Shown piece after piece: positions 16,364 through 25,201 of a stretch of DNA of 64,000 nt. Numbering within the stretch: position 1 is the first letter of the stretch; each line of letters opens with the position of its first letter. Both the position numbers and the translations under genes were made by a program. The notes below the pieces were generated by a model. The model was not told the DNA's origin and searched no databases. It saw nothing but the letters and a program-made list of their open reading frames with translations. Source of the DNA: Streptomyces sp. NBC_01446 (GTDB lineage Bacteria > Actinomycetota > Actinomycetes > Streptomycetales > Streptomycetaceae); NCBI RefSeq assembly GCF_026340095.1, contig NZ_JAPEPO010000001.1, positions 7,646,501 through 7,710,500 on the forward strand, written 5' to 3'.

Positions 16364-16885
16364 ATGACCGTCACCACACCCACCGCGACTACCTCCGCCC
16401 CCACCCCGGCCGGCGCCGACATCCTGCGCCACACGCTGCGACGCCACGCCGCGGGAGTCACCGTGATCACAGTGCCGGGACCGGCCGGATTCACCGCGAC
16501 CTCCTTCACGTCGGTCTCCCTCGAACCGGCCCTGGTCTCCTTCTGTATCGGCGTCCATGCATCCGCCTGCCCCGCGGTACGCGACGCCGAACGGTTCGCA
16601 GTCCATGTCCTGGGCACCGCGAACGCGGAACTCGGCACACAGTTCGCCCGCAGCGGCATCGACCGCTTCGACGGCGTCCCGTGGCAGTCGCAGGACGGTC
16701 TGCCACTCCTGGGAGGCGTACCCGCCTGGCTCACTGCACGGGTCACACTGCGTCAGCGGGTCGGCGACCACCTGCTTGTCGTCGGGGAGGTCGAGGCCGG
16801 TGGCGGTCACGGTCGGGGACCAGCCCTCGTACACCACGACGGGGCGTTCGGCACGACCGTACGCATACCGCCGCACGAGGCCTGA
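16364..16885 (+). CDS. Flavin reductase family protein
   Basis: 173 residues, start ATG 16364 preceded by GAAGGGAAG. The flavin-reductase-like FMN-binding split barrel is recognisable: LRRHAAGVTVITVPGPAGF, ATSFTSVSLEPALVSFCIG, and VHASACPAVRDAERFAVHVL. Small single-domain NAD(P)H:FMN reductases of this type provide FMNH2 to two-component monooxygenases. As last gene of the operon it is the natural partner of the two SsuD-like enzymes and the acyl-CoA-dehydrogenase-like protein. A 32-base gap separates it from the hydrolase gene. Confidence 0.88.
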   Translation: MTVTTPTATTSAPTPAGADILRHTLRRHAAGVTVITVPGPAGFTATSFTSVSLEPALVSFCIGVHASACPAVRDAERFAVHVLGTANAELGTQFARSGIDRFDGVPWQSQDGLPLLGGVPAWLTARVTLRQRVGDHLLVVGEVEAGGGHGRGPALVHHDGAFGTTVRIPPHEA

Positions 16886-16970
16886 CACCTTGTGCACTAC
16901 AGGGCAGGGGGCAACCCAAGGAGACCTTGGGCAAGCCCGCGTTGTCGGTGGCGTCTGGAACGCTGGATGG

Positions 16971-17267
16971 ATGAACGGCGATGAGCAACTACTGCGCGGC
17001 CGGATCTACGGCCACGACCACGACGACCCCAACCCGGGCCCGCTCCCGCACCGGGCCTACGCCACACTCATCGGCGGGCCGTTGGACGGGCTGCTCCTGG
17101 ACGTCACCGATTGGCGGCCGCAGGAGATCGACGGCGGGGTCGCCCTGTCCACCGAGCTCGGGCGGTGGCCCGGCGGCCGCGCGCTGTACGACCCGCGCCC
17201 GGAAGATCTGCGCGCACCCGGTCCCGGCGTGATGTGCCGCTTCTACTACTCCGGCGACACGCCCTGA
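16971..17267 (+). CDS. Small hypothetical protein
   Basis: 98 residues starting MNGDEQLLRGRIYGHDHDD; the middle reads YATLIGGPLDGLLLDVTDW and the end MCRFYYSGDTP. The pattern is familiar from small acidic Streptomyces proteins without assigned function. There is no signal peptide or membrane helix. An ATG with weak upstream GGAACGCTGG is used. It lies 86 bases after the flavin-reductase gene, so it may be transcribed on from the operon, but nothing links it to sulfur metabolism. Confidence 0.55.
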   Translation: MNGDEQLLRGRIYGHDHDDPNPGPLPHRAYATLIGGPLDGLLLDVTDWRPQEIDGGVALSTELGRWPGGRALYDPRPEDLRAPGPGVMCRFYYSGDTP

Positions 17268-17441
17268 TGGCTGCTCACGACGCCGGGCCCGGTCTTGGAC
17301 CGAGCGGATGATGGCGCTCACCGTGGCGGCCGATCATCGCCGCCCTCAAGGACCCACCCGCCGAACCCGCTGGGACGACCTGCAACTGCGGCAGGTCGCC
17401 TGGGCGGGGTCCTAGGGTGGCGCTGCGCAATGTGATCGGGA

Positions 17442-17846
17442 TCAGCTCCAACCTGGCGAGGGTCCGTGCAGCGGCTTGAAGGCAACCGGTTTGCCGGTGA
17501 TCGCGTCGAGCAGGATGCGGTCCCCTATGGGGCGGTCCAGCTTCACGGTGACCTGTTGCAGCCTGCTTGAGGGGGAGTCGTAACCCTCGAGTGTGAACAG
17601 CCAGGCCGGCACCACTGCCGGTCTGCAGCTGGTGTCCACCCTCATCTCACCCAGCTTCGCCTCCGTCACAGTCAGGTATGGTTTTCCGCCTTTGCGGCCG
17701 CCAGCCAGGGGGTTGTACGACTCGTCCACCCCCGTCAGCGGCCGCGTGCGTGATTCGCCCCTGGCCCACGCCACCCGGCCGCCCTTCGGCCAGGTGGCGG
17801 GCAATGTGCCTCGCAGGACGAAACTCTGGTCTTGGTAAGCCTGCAT
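17442..17846 (-). pseudogene. Remnant of an exported hypothetical protein
   Basis: The 134-codon frame has real protein character (LPATWPKGGRVAWARGESRT, AWLFTLEGYDSP, then VTVKLDRPIGDRILLDAITG and a Gly-Pro-Ser-Pro-Gly-Trp-Ser end). I associate these segments with a longer Streptomyces lipoprotein family in which more sequence normally separates the AWLF and VTVKLD segments; here they are almost adjacent. The N-terminus lacks any signal peptide and starts close to the IS607-type element. I read it as a gene that lost its 5' end and an internal block. Function unknown. Confidence 0.45.
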
Positions 17847-17916
17847 ATCAGCGTTGCTTCGCAGGCCGCCCCGCGGCAGCTGGCTACCTCCAATGAACTT
17901 GTCAGCCCGACGTGGT

Positions 17917-17946
17917 CCGTGCGGGCTCGGCTGAGCCGAAGCACGG
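17917..17946 (+). other. Hairpin at the left side of the IS607-type element
   Basis: CCGTGC (17917-17922) pairs with GCACGG (17941-17946), and inside it TCGGC-TGA-GCCGA (17927-17939) forms a second stem. It lies between the decayed lipoprotein gene and the recombinase gene. It could be the end of the element or an old terminator. Without a second copy the boundary cannot be set. Confidence 0.35.
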
Positions 17947-18011
17947 TAATTGTCACAGGGGCAGGCTCACTAATTTGATTAAAAATCCTCAGTGATCGTA
18001 GAGTGGTTTTC

Positions 18012-18629
18012 ATGGAGCTTCTTCGACTCTCAAAGGCCGCTAAGCGTCTTGGAGTTCACCCCGTGACGCTTCGTCTTTGGGCTGACTCGGGGAAGATTCC
18101 TGTGACTTGGGTTGGCCGTGAGCGTAGGTTCTCCTCGACCGATGTCGAGGCGATGAAGGTCTCGACCGGCGGAGAGCGTGTTCGCCTGGAGGGCCTGTAT
18201 GTGCGTGTCTCCGGCTCCAGTGGACAAGAATCTTCGTTGGAAGCCCAGGAGAGCGAGCTGCGGGCCACTTCCGCTGGCCAGATCGTGAAGGTTTTCCGTG
18301 ACAGGGCCTCGGGCCTGCGGGAGGACCGTCCCGGCCTCAACCGGTTGCTGCGAGCCGTCGCTGACGGATCGGTGACGGTCGTGCGTGTCACTCATGAGGA
18401 TCGGCTTGCACGGTTTGGTGTCGGATGGCTCAAGCATCTGCTCGGTGTGCATGGCGCCACCCTCGATGTGCTGCATCCGAAGAAGCTCGGCGGCCGGGAT
18501 GAACTCCTCGAAGACTTCGTGTCGCTGGTCACCACGTTCGCCGGGCGTCTGTACGGGATGCGGTCGGCTGAGAACCGGCGTCGCCTGCTGGCCGAGTCCG
18601 GCCAGTGCAAAGCCGGTGATAGCCAATGA
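18012..18629 (+). CDS. tnpA: IS607-family serine recombinase (TnpA)
   Basis: 205 residues if ATG 18012 is used (an in-frame GTG lies at 18003). The N-terminal MerR-like helix-turn-helix reads LLRLSKAAKRLGVHPVTLRL, followed by the serine-recombinase catalytic domain: YVRVSGSSGQESSLEAQES with the active-site serine, then a conserved DRASGLREDRPGLNRLL and VTHEDRLARFGVGWL. The small size and the DNA-binding domain at the N-terminus are typical of IS607 transposases, which move a circular intermediate through serine chemistry. It overlaps tnpB by ATGA. Confidence 0.88.
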   Translation: MELLRLSKAAKRLGVHPVTLRLWADSGKIPVTWVGRERRFSSTDVEAMKVSTGGERVRLEGLYVRVSGSSGQESSLEAQESELRATSAGQIVKVFRDRASGLREDRPGLNRLLRAVADGSVTVVRVTHEDRLARFGVGWLKHLLGVHGATLDVLHPKKLGGRDELLEDFVSLVTTFAGRLYGMRSAENRRRLLAESGQCKAGDSQ

Positions 18630-20602
18630 GCCGGAAGGTGCCGCTCGCCGACGGTGAGACCTCCCGCACCGCGTGTGCCCGCGCCCTTGTGCGCGCAGGC
18701 GTGGACGAGAAGACCGGCGAACTGCTGTCCCAGTCCGTGCTGGCCGAACGCATCGGCTGGTGTGCCGACTTGGCGGCGGGCCTGGTCTCCACGCTGCTCG
18801 GCGAGCACTGGAACGCCACCGATGTTGATGTTCTCGCTTCTGGTGAGGACGCTGGGGGCCGGAAGCTGCCGTCGAACGCGTGGATGGCTTCGCGACGTCT
18901 CGGCTGGACCGTCGCTCCGGCCGAGGGCGTGAAGGTCAACGACCGGATCGTACGCATGGCCCAGGAGCAGGCCGGGCGCACTCTGCGCTCGGCGAAGTGG
19001 CGCGCTGACCTGACCGCCGGGGTGATCGCGACCTGGCCGGACGACCCGCAAAAGCGCACTCCAGCAGAGTGGGACGCCGTACGCGATGCCGTGCCAGGCG
19101 GCCGGCACTTGCCGTCCAGCATCATCAAGGGCCGTACCCGGCAGATCACCAAGTACTGGCAGGCCAACGGTCGTTTACCAGTTGATGTGTTCGAGGCCGA
19201 AGGCGCGCCCGGGGCGGCGCGGATGCTGTTGCTGTCGGCGTGCGATGGGCAGCAGGCCGTCGTCTCACGCGGCGAGAGCGATCCGCAGCGGGCTCTGCTG
19301 CGGATGCAGCTGCCCACCCGACCCGATCCGCAGGCGTATGCGGACTGGACGTGGGTGGAGTGCACCATGTCGCTGCCCCCGACGGTGCCCGCCTGGGCGG
19401 TGTTGCACCTTCCCACCCTGCGCATCGCGGGCGGGAAGGTACGTGCTGATGCGGCCTACACCCACGCCGTGCCCAAGGCTCGGCGCACCGGGCACACGGT
19501 CGCGCTCGGCGTGGACTGGGGCCTGAACACCCTCCTGTCCGCTGGTACGGCCCGTGTCCACGACGATGGGCGTATCACCGCCCTCGGGCATGGCGCCCAG
19601 TTCCGGACCGCCGGAGTGCTGGCCAAGCAGCACCGGCTCCGTCGTCTGTCCGAGCACCTGCACACCAAGGCCGACCACTATCAGCGGTTCATAGGCGAGA
19701 ACGAACAGCACCCGCTGGCCGACAGGCACCAGGCGCTGCGCGACGAGATCCGCTTCGTGTCCGCACGCCGCTCGAACCTGAACGACGCCCTGGCGTGGGC
19801 TGCCGCACGGTGGACCGTCGACCAGGCCACCGCTGCCGGGGCGAGCGTGATCTACGTTGAGGACCTGCGCTCGATGGAAGCCAAGGGCATGGGCCGCACC
19901 ATGAACACGCGCCTCTCCCAAGCCGTCCGCGGGCAGATCGCCGACCACATGCGGCACCTTGCCGCGGAGGCCGGCATCGCCGTGGTCACTGTCCCAGCCC
20001 GCAACACGTCCAGACACTGCCCGCGGTGCCTCACCCCACTCAGGCACCGCAAAGCCCCCGACCGGCCCACCACTGCGGGCTGGAAGTGGGCCATCTGCCC
20101 CAGCCAGTCCTGTGGCTGGCAGGGAGACCGCGACCAGGGCGCCTGGCGCCGCATCGCAGCACACGGCCTGGTCCACCAGTCCAAGACTGTCATCGACAAA
20201 TCCAGCGGAACCATGGCGATCCGCACGGTAGTCGACAAGCTCGAAACCAAAGCAGTGGTCACCCCGACCACCGAGTCCAGCCGGAAAGACCGGTCGAAGA
20301 CCGGACCCACCCGGCGCCACACCTCACGCCCCGCGCCCAGGCGACGCAGGGCACCCTCCCCAGCAGCCCGCCCGTGCGGTCCTGCTGGCAAGCGTCCGGA
20401 GGGACACGCACCAACGGACCGGACCCGGCTGCTCCGAGCGGCCCACCGGCACCAGGACGTGACGACGACCAGCACACCCACCACTGGCCACCGGCCGAGA
20501 GGGGCAGCACTGGGCGCGGGATTCCATCTCCACGCCCATGCCACCCCACCACGATGGGAAGCGATCCCGGAAACTCAATCCGACTCAGGATCGCTTAGCT
20601 GA
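18626..20602 (+). CDS. tnpB: TnpB-like RuvC nuclease of IS607 type, enlarged
   Basis: 658 residues, against about 400 for an ordinary TnpB. The first 280 residues form an unfamiliar N-terminal region. The RuvC-like nuclease follows: Asp297 in LGVDWGLNTLL, Glu412 in IYVEDLRS, a zinc ribbon with Cys465/Cys468 (RHCPRC) and Cys491/Cys496 (CPSQSC), and the third acidic site at GDRDQG (about 501-503). All catalytic positions appear intact. The last 130 residues are Arg/Pro/Thr-rich. TnpB proteins are RNA-guided DNA nucleases that help retain the element; the guide RNA normally overlaps the 3' end of the gene. Coupled to the recombinase by ATGA. Confidence 0.82.
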   Translation: MSRKVPLADGETSRTACARALVRAGVDEKTGELLSQSVLAERIGWCADLAAGLVSTLLGEHWNATDVDVLASGEDAGGRKLPSNAWMASRRLGWTVAPAEGVKVNDRIVRMAQEQAGRTLRSAKWRADLTAGVIATWPDDPQKRTPAEWDAVRDAVPGGRHLPSSIIKGRTRQITKYWQANGRLPVDVFEAEGAPGAARMLLLSACDGQQAVVSRGESDPQRALLRMQLPTRPDPQAYADWTWVECTMSLPPTVPAWAVLHLPTLRIAGGKVRADAAYTHAVPKARRTGHTVALGVDWGLNTLLSAGTARVHDDGRITALGHGAQFRTAGVLAKQHRLRRLSEHLHTKADHYQRFIGENEQHPLADRHQALRDEIRFVSARRSNLNDALAWAAARWTVDQATAAGASVIYVEDLRSMEAKGMGRTMNTRLSQAVRGQIADHMRHLAAEAGIAVVTVPARNTSRHCPRCLTPLRHRKAPDRPTTAGWKWAICPSQSCGWQGDRDQGAWRRIAAHGLVHQSKTVIDKSSGTMAIRTVVDKLETKAVVTPTTESSRKDRSKTGPTRRHTSRPAPRRRRAPSPAARPCGPAGKRPEGHAPTDRTRLLRAAHRHQDVTTTSTPTTGHRPRGAALGAGFHLHAHATPPRWEAIPETQSDSGSLS

Positions 20603-20683
20603 TCAGAGACGCTTGTTGTCACCAAGCGGCCGTGGCGCCCCCGCCAAGGGCCCTGCTCGGGCGACGCGAGGGAATGGTCGACG

Positions 20684-21054
20684 TCAGTCGTCTCCGGAGG
20701 CCCGGCGCGCGAGGCTCTCGCGGAGTCTGGCCAGCCGGTCGATCTCGACATCGAGGGCGGCGAGCCTCCGGCCGACGATCCCGGAAGTGGCAGCGCCGGG
20801 TTCGACAGAGCCGCAACGTGGCGGCGGGTCCTCGGCGAGCAGATGGAGGCGGTCGGCGCAGCTGCGCAGATCCTCGACGGTGAGTCCAAGGGTCAGCAGG
20901 TCCCGGATAACGCGGACTCGTGCGACCTCGCCGGGGCCGTATTCCCGCTGACCTGAGGCCGTGCGGACGGGCGGGGGCAGCAACCCGCGCTGCTCGTAGA
21001 ACCGCAGCGCCCTGGGCGTGGTGCCAGCCGCTGCTGCCGCTTCGCGATCCGCAT
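20684..21054 (-). pseudogene. MerR-family regulator with a frameshift at its N-terminus
   Basis: From residue 10 on the frame is a normal MerR protein: TTPRALRFYEQRGLLPPPV, SGQREYGPGEVARVRVIRDL, then a helical dimerisation part ending ARRASGDD. The usual start, ATG at 21052-21054 reading MRI, is in a different frame; inserting one G after ATGCGGATC would give MRIGEAAAAAGTTPRALRFY, a textbook MerR N-terminus. So one base has been lost near 21044-21049. A GTG at 21064 in the surviving frame could still start a protein with an altered first helix. It lies downstream of, and in the same direction as, the oxidoreductase gene whose promoter carries a MerR-type operator. Confidence 0.7.
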
Positions 21055-21113
21055 CCTCTTCCACTCCCGTCTCCGCTCGCCCACGGCTTCCGAGCCGCTA
21101 CTGCACCACCGAG

Positions 21114-22139
21114 CTACAGCTCCACGACGACAGCCCCGAAGTGCCGACCTTCGATCAATTCCTGCAACGCCTGCGGTGCGCGATCGATGCCCGCGATGCG
21201 TGCGTAGGGGAAACTGATCTTGCCGGAGCGCAACCAGTCGCCGAAGCGGCTGGTCCACTCCTTCTCCACGTCAGGGTGGTCCGCGCCGCTGTATCCATGC
21301 AGCGAGACGCCCTTGACCACGAGACGGTAGGCATCGATCTCCACCGGCGCGCTGCCGCCGGCCCGCTGCGCCGACAGTTGTCCCGACAAAGCTCCGACCA
21401 GGGCGAAGCGCGCGCCCTGCCGGGCCGCGCCGAGCGCCGCGGCCAGTTGCTCACCGGCGACGGTGTCCACCAGGACGTCGATGCCCTCGGGCGCAGCCTC
21501 GGCGACCTGCGCGGCGAAGGGTCCGGCCCCTCGAAGCACGACCGCGTCGTAGCCCAGCTCGGACACCAGCCGCTCGGCCTTCTCCGGCGATCCGGTGCTG
21601 CCGATCACCCTCCTGGCGCCCAGCAGTCGGGCGATCTGCCCCGCCAGGGAACCCACCGCTCCCGCCGCTCCGGTGACGAAGACGACGTCACCCACACGGA
21701 CATCGGCGAGGCGGGTCAGGGCACCATAGGCGGCCGATCCCTGGGCGAGGTGCGCCACCGGGTCGGGCAACGCATCATCCAAAGGCGTGCACTCGGCGGC
21801 GGACACCAGGGCGAATTCCCGCCAGCCGAGCATGTGTGCGACGGCATCGCCCGTGCGCAGCGGGCTGTCGGCCGACGCGGCAACGACCTCGCCGACGGCG
21901 GGGCCGAACAGGGTGTCACCACTGCGAAGCGGCGGCAGCGGCAAGCCGTCGACCTCCCCGCCGATCAAGGTACGCAGGCCGGGGAAGACCAGGAAATACC
22001 GGTTCCTGACGAGCACTTGGCCTGTCCCTGGCTCAGGCAACGGCGTCTCGACGACGGCGAAGTGTTCCTGCGTGGGCAGTCCATCAGGAATGGCGGCGAG
22101 CCGGACTTCGCGGGTGGTGCGGGGCAGGGTTGCGGTCAT
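21114..22139 (-). CDS. NADP-dependent oxidoreductase (MDR/quinone-reductase type)
   Basis: 341 residues; ATG at 22139 follows AGGAGCCCGAAC. The MDR fold is clear: LAAIPDGLPTQEHFAVVETP at the start, then the nucleotide-binding VFVTGAAGAVGSLAGQIARL, and a C-terminal GAVVVEL. It resembles the medium-chain reductases that act on alkenals, quinones or prostaglandin-like enones with NADPH; there are no zinc ligands. It would detoxify reactive carbonyls in the cytoplasm. The promoter (22201-22233) has a MerR-family operator and the MerR gene follows it, so expression is probably induced by the compound it removes. Confidence 0.88.
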   Translation of the reverse strand: MTATLPRTTREVRLAAIPDGLPTQEHFAVVETPLPEPGTGQVLVRNRYFLVFPGLRTLIGGEVDGLPLPPLRSGDTLFGPAVGEVVAASADSPLRTGDAVAHMLGWREFALVSAAECTPLDDALPDPVAHLAQGSAAYGALTRLADVRVGDVVFVTGAAGAVGSLAGQIARLLGARRVIGSTGSPEKAERLVSELGYDAVVLRGAGPFAAQVAEAAPEGIDVLVDTVAGEQLAAALGAARQGARFALVGALSGQLSAQRAGGSAPVEIDAYRLVVKGVSLHGYSGADHPDVEKEWTSRFGDWLRSGKISFPYARIAGIDRAPQALQELIEGRHFGAVVVEL

Positions 22140-22200
22140 GTTCGGGCTCCTGGGCAGTTTCCGGCAGCGGCTCGCACGTGTCCGCCGCAGAGGTGCGGTG

Positions 22201-22233
22201 ACGCTAACCCCTGACCCGCACGTCAGGGTCAAG
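22201..22233 (-). promoter_or_regulatory. MerR-type promoter/operator of the oxidoreductase gene
   Basis: On the minus strand a -35 TTGACC (22232-22227) and a -10 TAGCGT (22206-22201) are separated by 20 bases. Between them lies the perfect dyad CCCTGAC / GTCAGGG with a 6-base spacer (plus-strand 22209-22215 and 22222-22228). A stretched spacer with a dyad inside is the hallmark of promoters activated by MerR-family regulators, and a MerR gene is adjacent. Confidence 0.7.
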
Positions 22234-22469
22234 CCGATCCTGGCCGGCGCTCCGGGGCGGCGGAACTCTCAGCCCGGCGCTCGAAAGCTCCCGGATCCTG
22301 GCGGACTTGCGAGAAGCGGCCCCCCGCTGCGCGCGGGGCACATGACGTACTTTGAGACGATTGCAGTCCATTACGCAGACGTCCGCTCACGCGTGGCATG
22401 GGGGCGGCGGGGACGGCCCATGGCGGGCGCGCTCAGCGGTGGCATTGCCGAGCCGCCGCCCTCACCACC

Positions 22470-23078
22470 TCACCGTACATACGTCCCGAAGTGTCGATAC
22501 AGCCTCCCCGTGCCCCCGAACTCCTTGAGCACCGGCGCCCACACCGCCTCGATGTGGGCGACCGCCTGGTCCTCCGTGAGCCACTCGGAGAAGCTCAGCA
22601 CCTTCGTGCCGTCCAGGCTGATGTGCAGATGCGCGGCCACCGCACCCGGGTAGGCGCGGTCCTCGCCCTCCGAGCGTTCCTCCGATGCGAGCAGACCATC
22701 GAGCCAGGTGCGGGCCGCGTCCTCGTCCGCGGTGTCGAAGAACGCGACGGGGAACGACTCGGGTACGGCGGCCGGTTCGGTGAGCGCGGTGCCCCGCACC
22801 GTGCGGTAGTGGCGGAAGGGCGTCGCCGTCGCCTCTCCCGATCCGACCGCTCCCTCGTCGGCGCCGAGTCCGATGCCGATCGGCCACGGAGCCTCGGCCA
22901 GGTCCAGGTCCAGGTCCTGTTCCGACGACCATTGCGTGTAGATCAGGACCGTGTCTTCCTGCCCGTCGAGGTAGACCGTCAGGGAGGTCAGGCCCCGCGG
23001 CCACGCATCGGCGTCCTCCCCGTGGCGGGCCACCGCCTCCGCCACGGCCCGCTGCCGGTCGGGTCCGGCGGCGGGCAC
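22470..23078 (-). CDS. Antibiotic-biosynthesis-monooxygenase-like protein with two ABM repeats
   Basis: 202 residues from GTG 23078. It has two ferredoxin-like repeats: TSLTVYLDGQEDTVLIYTQW (residues 29-48) and AHLHISLDGTKVLSFSEWLT (about 148-167). Each carries the Trp-containing strand typical of ABM/dabB barrel domains. Such proteins range from cofactor-free monooxygenases to small stress-related proteins. No catalytic residues can be named and no signal peptide is present. The gene stands alone between the oxidoreductase promoter region and decayed sequence. I am confident of the fold, not of any reaction. Confidence 0.7.
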   Translation of the reverse strand: MPAAGPDRQRAVAEAVARHGEDADAWPRGLTSLTVYLDGQEDTVLIYTQWSSEQDLDLDLAEAPWPIGIGLGADEGAVGSGEATATPFRHYRTVRGTALTEPAAVPESFPVAFFDTADEDAARTWLDGLLASEERSEGEDRAYPGAVAAHLHISLDGTKVLSFSEWLTEDQAVAHIEAVWAPVLKEFGGTGRLYRHFGTYVR

Positions 23079-23645
23079 GGTCGTGACGAGCGCAACCGCG
23101 CTGTCGGGGCTGTCAAGGACGGGCCGGGCGGCGGCAGCGGCAGTGGTCGGCGACGGGTGCGGCAGCGGGAATCTGTCTCCTCAGTGCGAGCGAGGCGGAG
23201 GGTGGGGGTGTGCACGACGGATCAAGTTTCCGTGGTCGGACTGTCGCGTCCCAAGCGCCGCTGTTTCAGGATTCCGTAAGATCCTCGGAAGGTTCGAAAG
23301 GTCTTCGGCAAGTTGGCGGCAGGTCTGCGGAAGGCGTCCGGGGCGCGTCAACTCCCCTTCAGATACTGCTCGGTGAGCGTCTCCAGACGGGCGGCCGCCG
23401 CGCCGTCGATTCACGATGGACGCGGGCCAGATCGTCGGCAACCTGCTGGTGTTCGCGGCGCTGGGCTTCCTCGGCCCGCTGCGGTTCGCGGCGCTGGCAT
23501 CGGTACGCTGGAGGAGCTCGGGTCTCGTCACCCCGCGGCCCGACTCTCGGCGGAGGCCAGCCGGCAGATGTCCGTCCGTGGAAGTCCTCGGCCGTCCGCG
23601 CGGCGTATCGGAGACCACACAACGACGAGGGTCCCGACCGCTGAG
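23079..23645. other. Decayed intergenic stretch with gene stumps
   Basis: No intact gene. On the plus strand 23416-23505 encodes MDAGQIVGNLLVFAALGFLG, which resembles the first helix of VanZ-like proteins, then the frame becomes meaningless. On the minus strand a short piece ends LETLTEQYLKGS before a stop near 23350. These look like remnants left by deletions next to the IS1380 element, whose left target duplication (CTGAG) is at 23641-23645. Confidence 0.4.
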
Positions 23646-23795
23646 CCCGGATCCACCGGCTTGATTTTGGAGTGATCGTTTCGGGTGGTTCGGGGGCGGT
23701 CCGAGGCCGAGCTGCGGATTCGGGCATGGGGTGCCCGCTGGTCTGCCCAGCTTTTCCACATGCTCGGAGGTCTCAGGCCCTTGCGGGCGGGGTGG

Positions 23796-25196
23796 TCAAG
23801 GCTTGTCGACGGCGGGTGGTGGCGCGTGTGCGAGGTCGAAGAGCTGGGTGAAGTCGTCCCGCCAGGGCCAGCGTTGGGGCAGGTGGAGGGTAAGGCGGCG
23901 GGCCGAACGTGCCAGCCGAGCAGGCACGTTGATCAGGTGGTCGCGGATTGTGCCGGTGGTCGCCTTGGCGTGGAAGGCGGATGCCAGGGTGCCGGCGGCG
24001 CGGGTCAGGTTGTGCGCGAGGGCGGACAGGGCGAGCCAGGCCGCGTTCGCCTGGAAGTGCCCGGAGGGGGCGTGCGCGAACGGGCCGTTCTTCACATCCG
24101 CGATCACCTGTTCCACGACTGCGTGACGCCTGTGATCACGCTCGGCAGCGGCCAGGGAGAGCGGAGAGTTGGTGAACGCGCCGTGATAGCGCCAGGTGTC
24201 GAAAAGCGTGCCCTGCCCCTCGGGGATCGCCCCGGGGTTGAGGCGCTTGACGCGGCGCACGATCAGGCGGGCGGTGACCTGCTGATTCTTCGGCTTGGAG
24301 GTGAAGGCGGTGTAGGTGGCCTCGGCTATCTCCGCGTCCGAGATCCAGCACTGCCCCTCTTCGTCCCACACCGCCTTCGGGTACTTGACCGCTTTCCATG
24401 CGGCTTCGTCGATGCCCGCAATCGCAGCCTTGATCGAGGCGTTCATCCGCACCGTGACGGAGAAGCGGGCATCCAGGGCCCGGCAGGCGCCGATGACGTC
24501 GGCGCCGTAGAACGCGGAGTCGGCCCGCACGATGAGCAGTCCGGTAGCGCCGCTGGCGCGGGCCGTGCGGATGGTCTCGGCGACGAAGGCGGCGGCCCCG
24601 CGTGCGGAGTTGGTCGGGCCCTTGCGCAGACGGGTGGCGGCGATCACGGGGGCGGACAGGGGTGTGGAGACGATCCCGAGCAGCGCGTTGAGGCCCTTGA
24701 CCTTGCTGTATCCGTAACCCGCCCCCTGCTTGGCGTAGCCGTAGGTGCGGCGGATCGTGTCATCGATGTCCACATGGGCGACCGATTCGGCGCCGGACAG
24801 CAGCCCGGTGTGCGCGGCCAGTTCGGGCAGGAACCTCCGTGCCACCGCGTGCAGTTGCTTCACGTGCCCGTGAGTGAAGGAACGCAGGAACGAGCCCAGC
24901 GTGGATGGCGCCCGCACCCCGGCGAACAGGCGGCCCAGCGCGCCGTGCCGCAGCCGGTCCATGTCATCGATGCTGTCCGCGCCCGCGACCATGCCGCCCA
25001 CCAGCGACATCAGCTTCGCCGCGGGGAAGGCACCCGTGCCGTCCTTCGAGACCGGCAACCGGACGTGTTCGCTGGCCAGCGCGGGCAGTCCGCACCGCTC
25101 GGCCAGGCGCACCACCGGCTCCAGTCCGCCGTACCCGACCAGATTCGGATCATCGAACCGTGCGGAGACCTTCGCGGCGGCATGGGAAGATTGCAT
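23796..25196 (-). CDS. IS1380-family transposase, copy A
   Basis: 466 residues with no frameshift. It begins MQSSHAAAKVSARFDDPNLV and has the family features VAHVDIDDTIRRTYGYAKQG (first Asp region), LLIVRADSAFYGADVIGACR (second Asp) and HAVVEQVIADVKNGPFAHAP (glutamate region), then a basic C-terminus. It catalyses cut-and-paste movement of its own element. The ribosome binding site (AAGG) sits inside a possible hairpin formed with sequence 50 bases upstream (25202-25269). The gene appears able to encode an active enzyme. Confidence 0.92.
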   Translation of the reverse strand: MQSSHAAAKVSARFDDPNLVGYGGLEPVVRLAERCGLPALASEHVRLPVSKDGTGAFPAAKLMSLVGGMVAGADSIDDMDRLRHGALGRLFAGVRAPSTLGSFLRSFTHGHVKQLHAVARRFLPELAAHTGLLSGAESVAHVDIDDTIRRTYGYAKQGAGYGYSKVKGLNALLGIVSTPLSAPVIAATRLRKGPTNSARGAAAFVAETIRTARASGATGLLIVRADSAFYGADVIGACRALDARFSVTVRMNASIKAAIAGIDEAAWKAVKYPKAVWDEEGQCWISDAEIAEATYTAFTSKPKNQQVTARLIVRRVKRLNPGAIPEGQGTLFDTWRYHGAFTNSPLSLAAAERDHRRHAVVEQVIADVKNGPFAHAPSGHFQANAAWLALSALAHNLTRAAGTLASAFHAKATTGTIRDHLINVPARLARSARRLTLHLPQRWPWRDDFTQLFDLAHAPPPAVDKP

Positions 25197-25201
25197 CTCG
25201 G

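Larger units (their letters stand above)
17947..20630 (+). mobile_element. IS607-type element A (serine recombinase plus large TnpB)
   Basis: Two overlapping genes, a MerR-HTH serine recombinase (18012-18629) and a TnpB-like nuclease (18626-20602), define the element. IS607 members have no terminal inverted repeats and make little or no target duplication, so the ends given here are approximate. A small stem CGCTTG (20610-20615) / CAAGCG (20623-20628) follows the nuclease stop and may belong to the right end or guide-RNA region. Confidence 0.6.
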
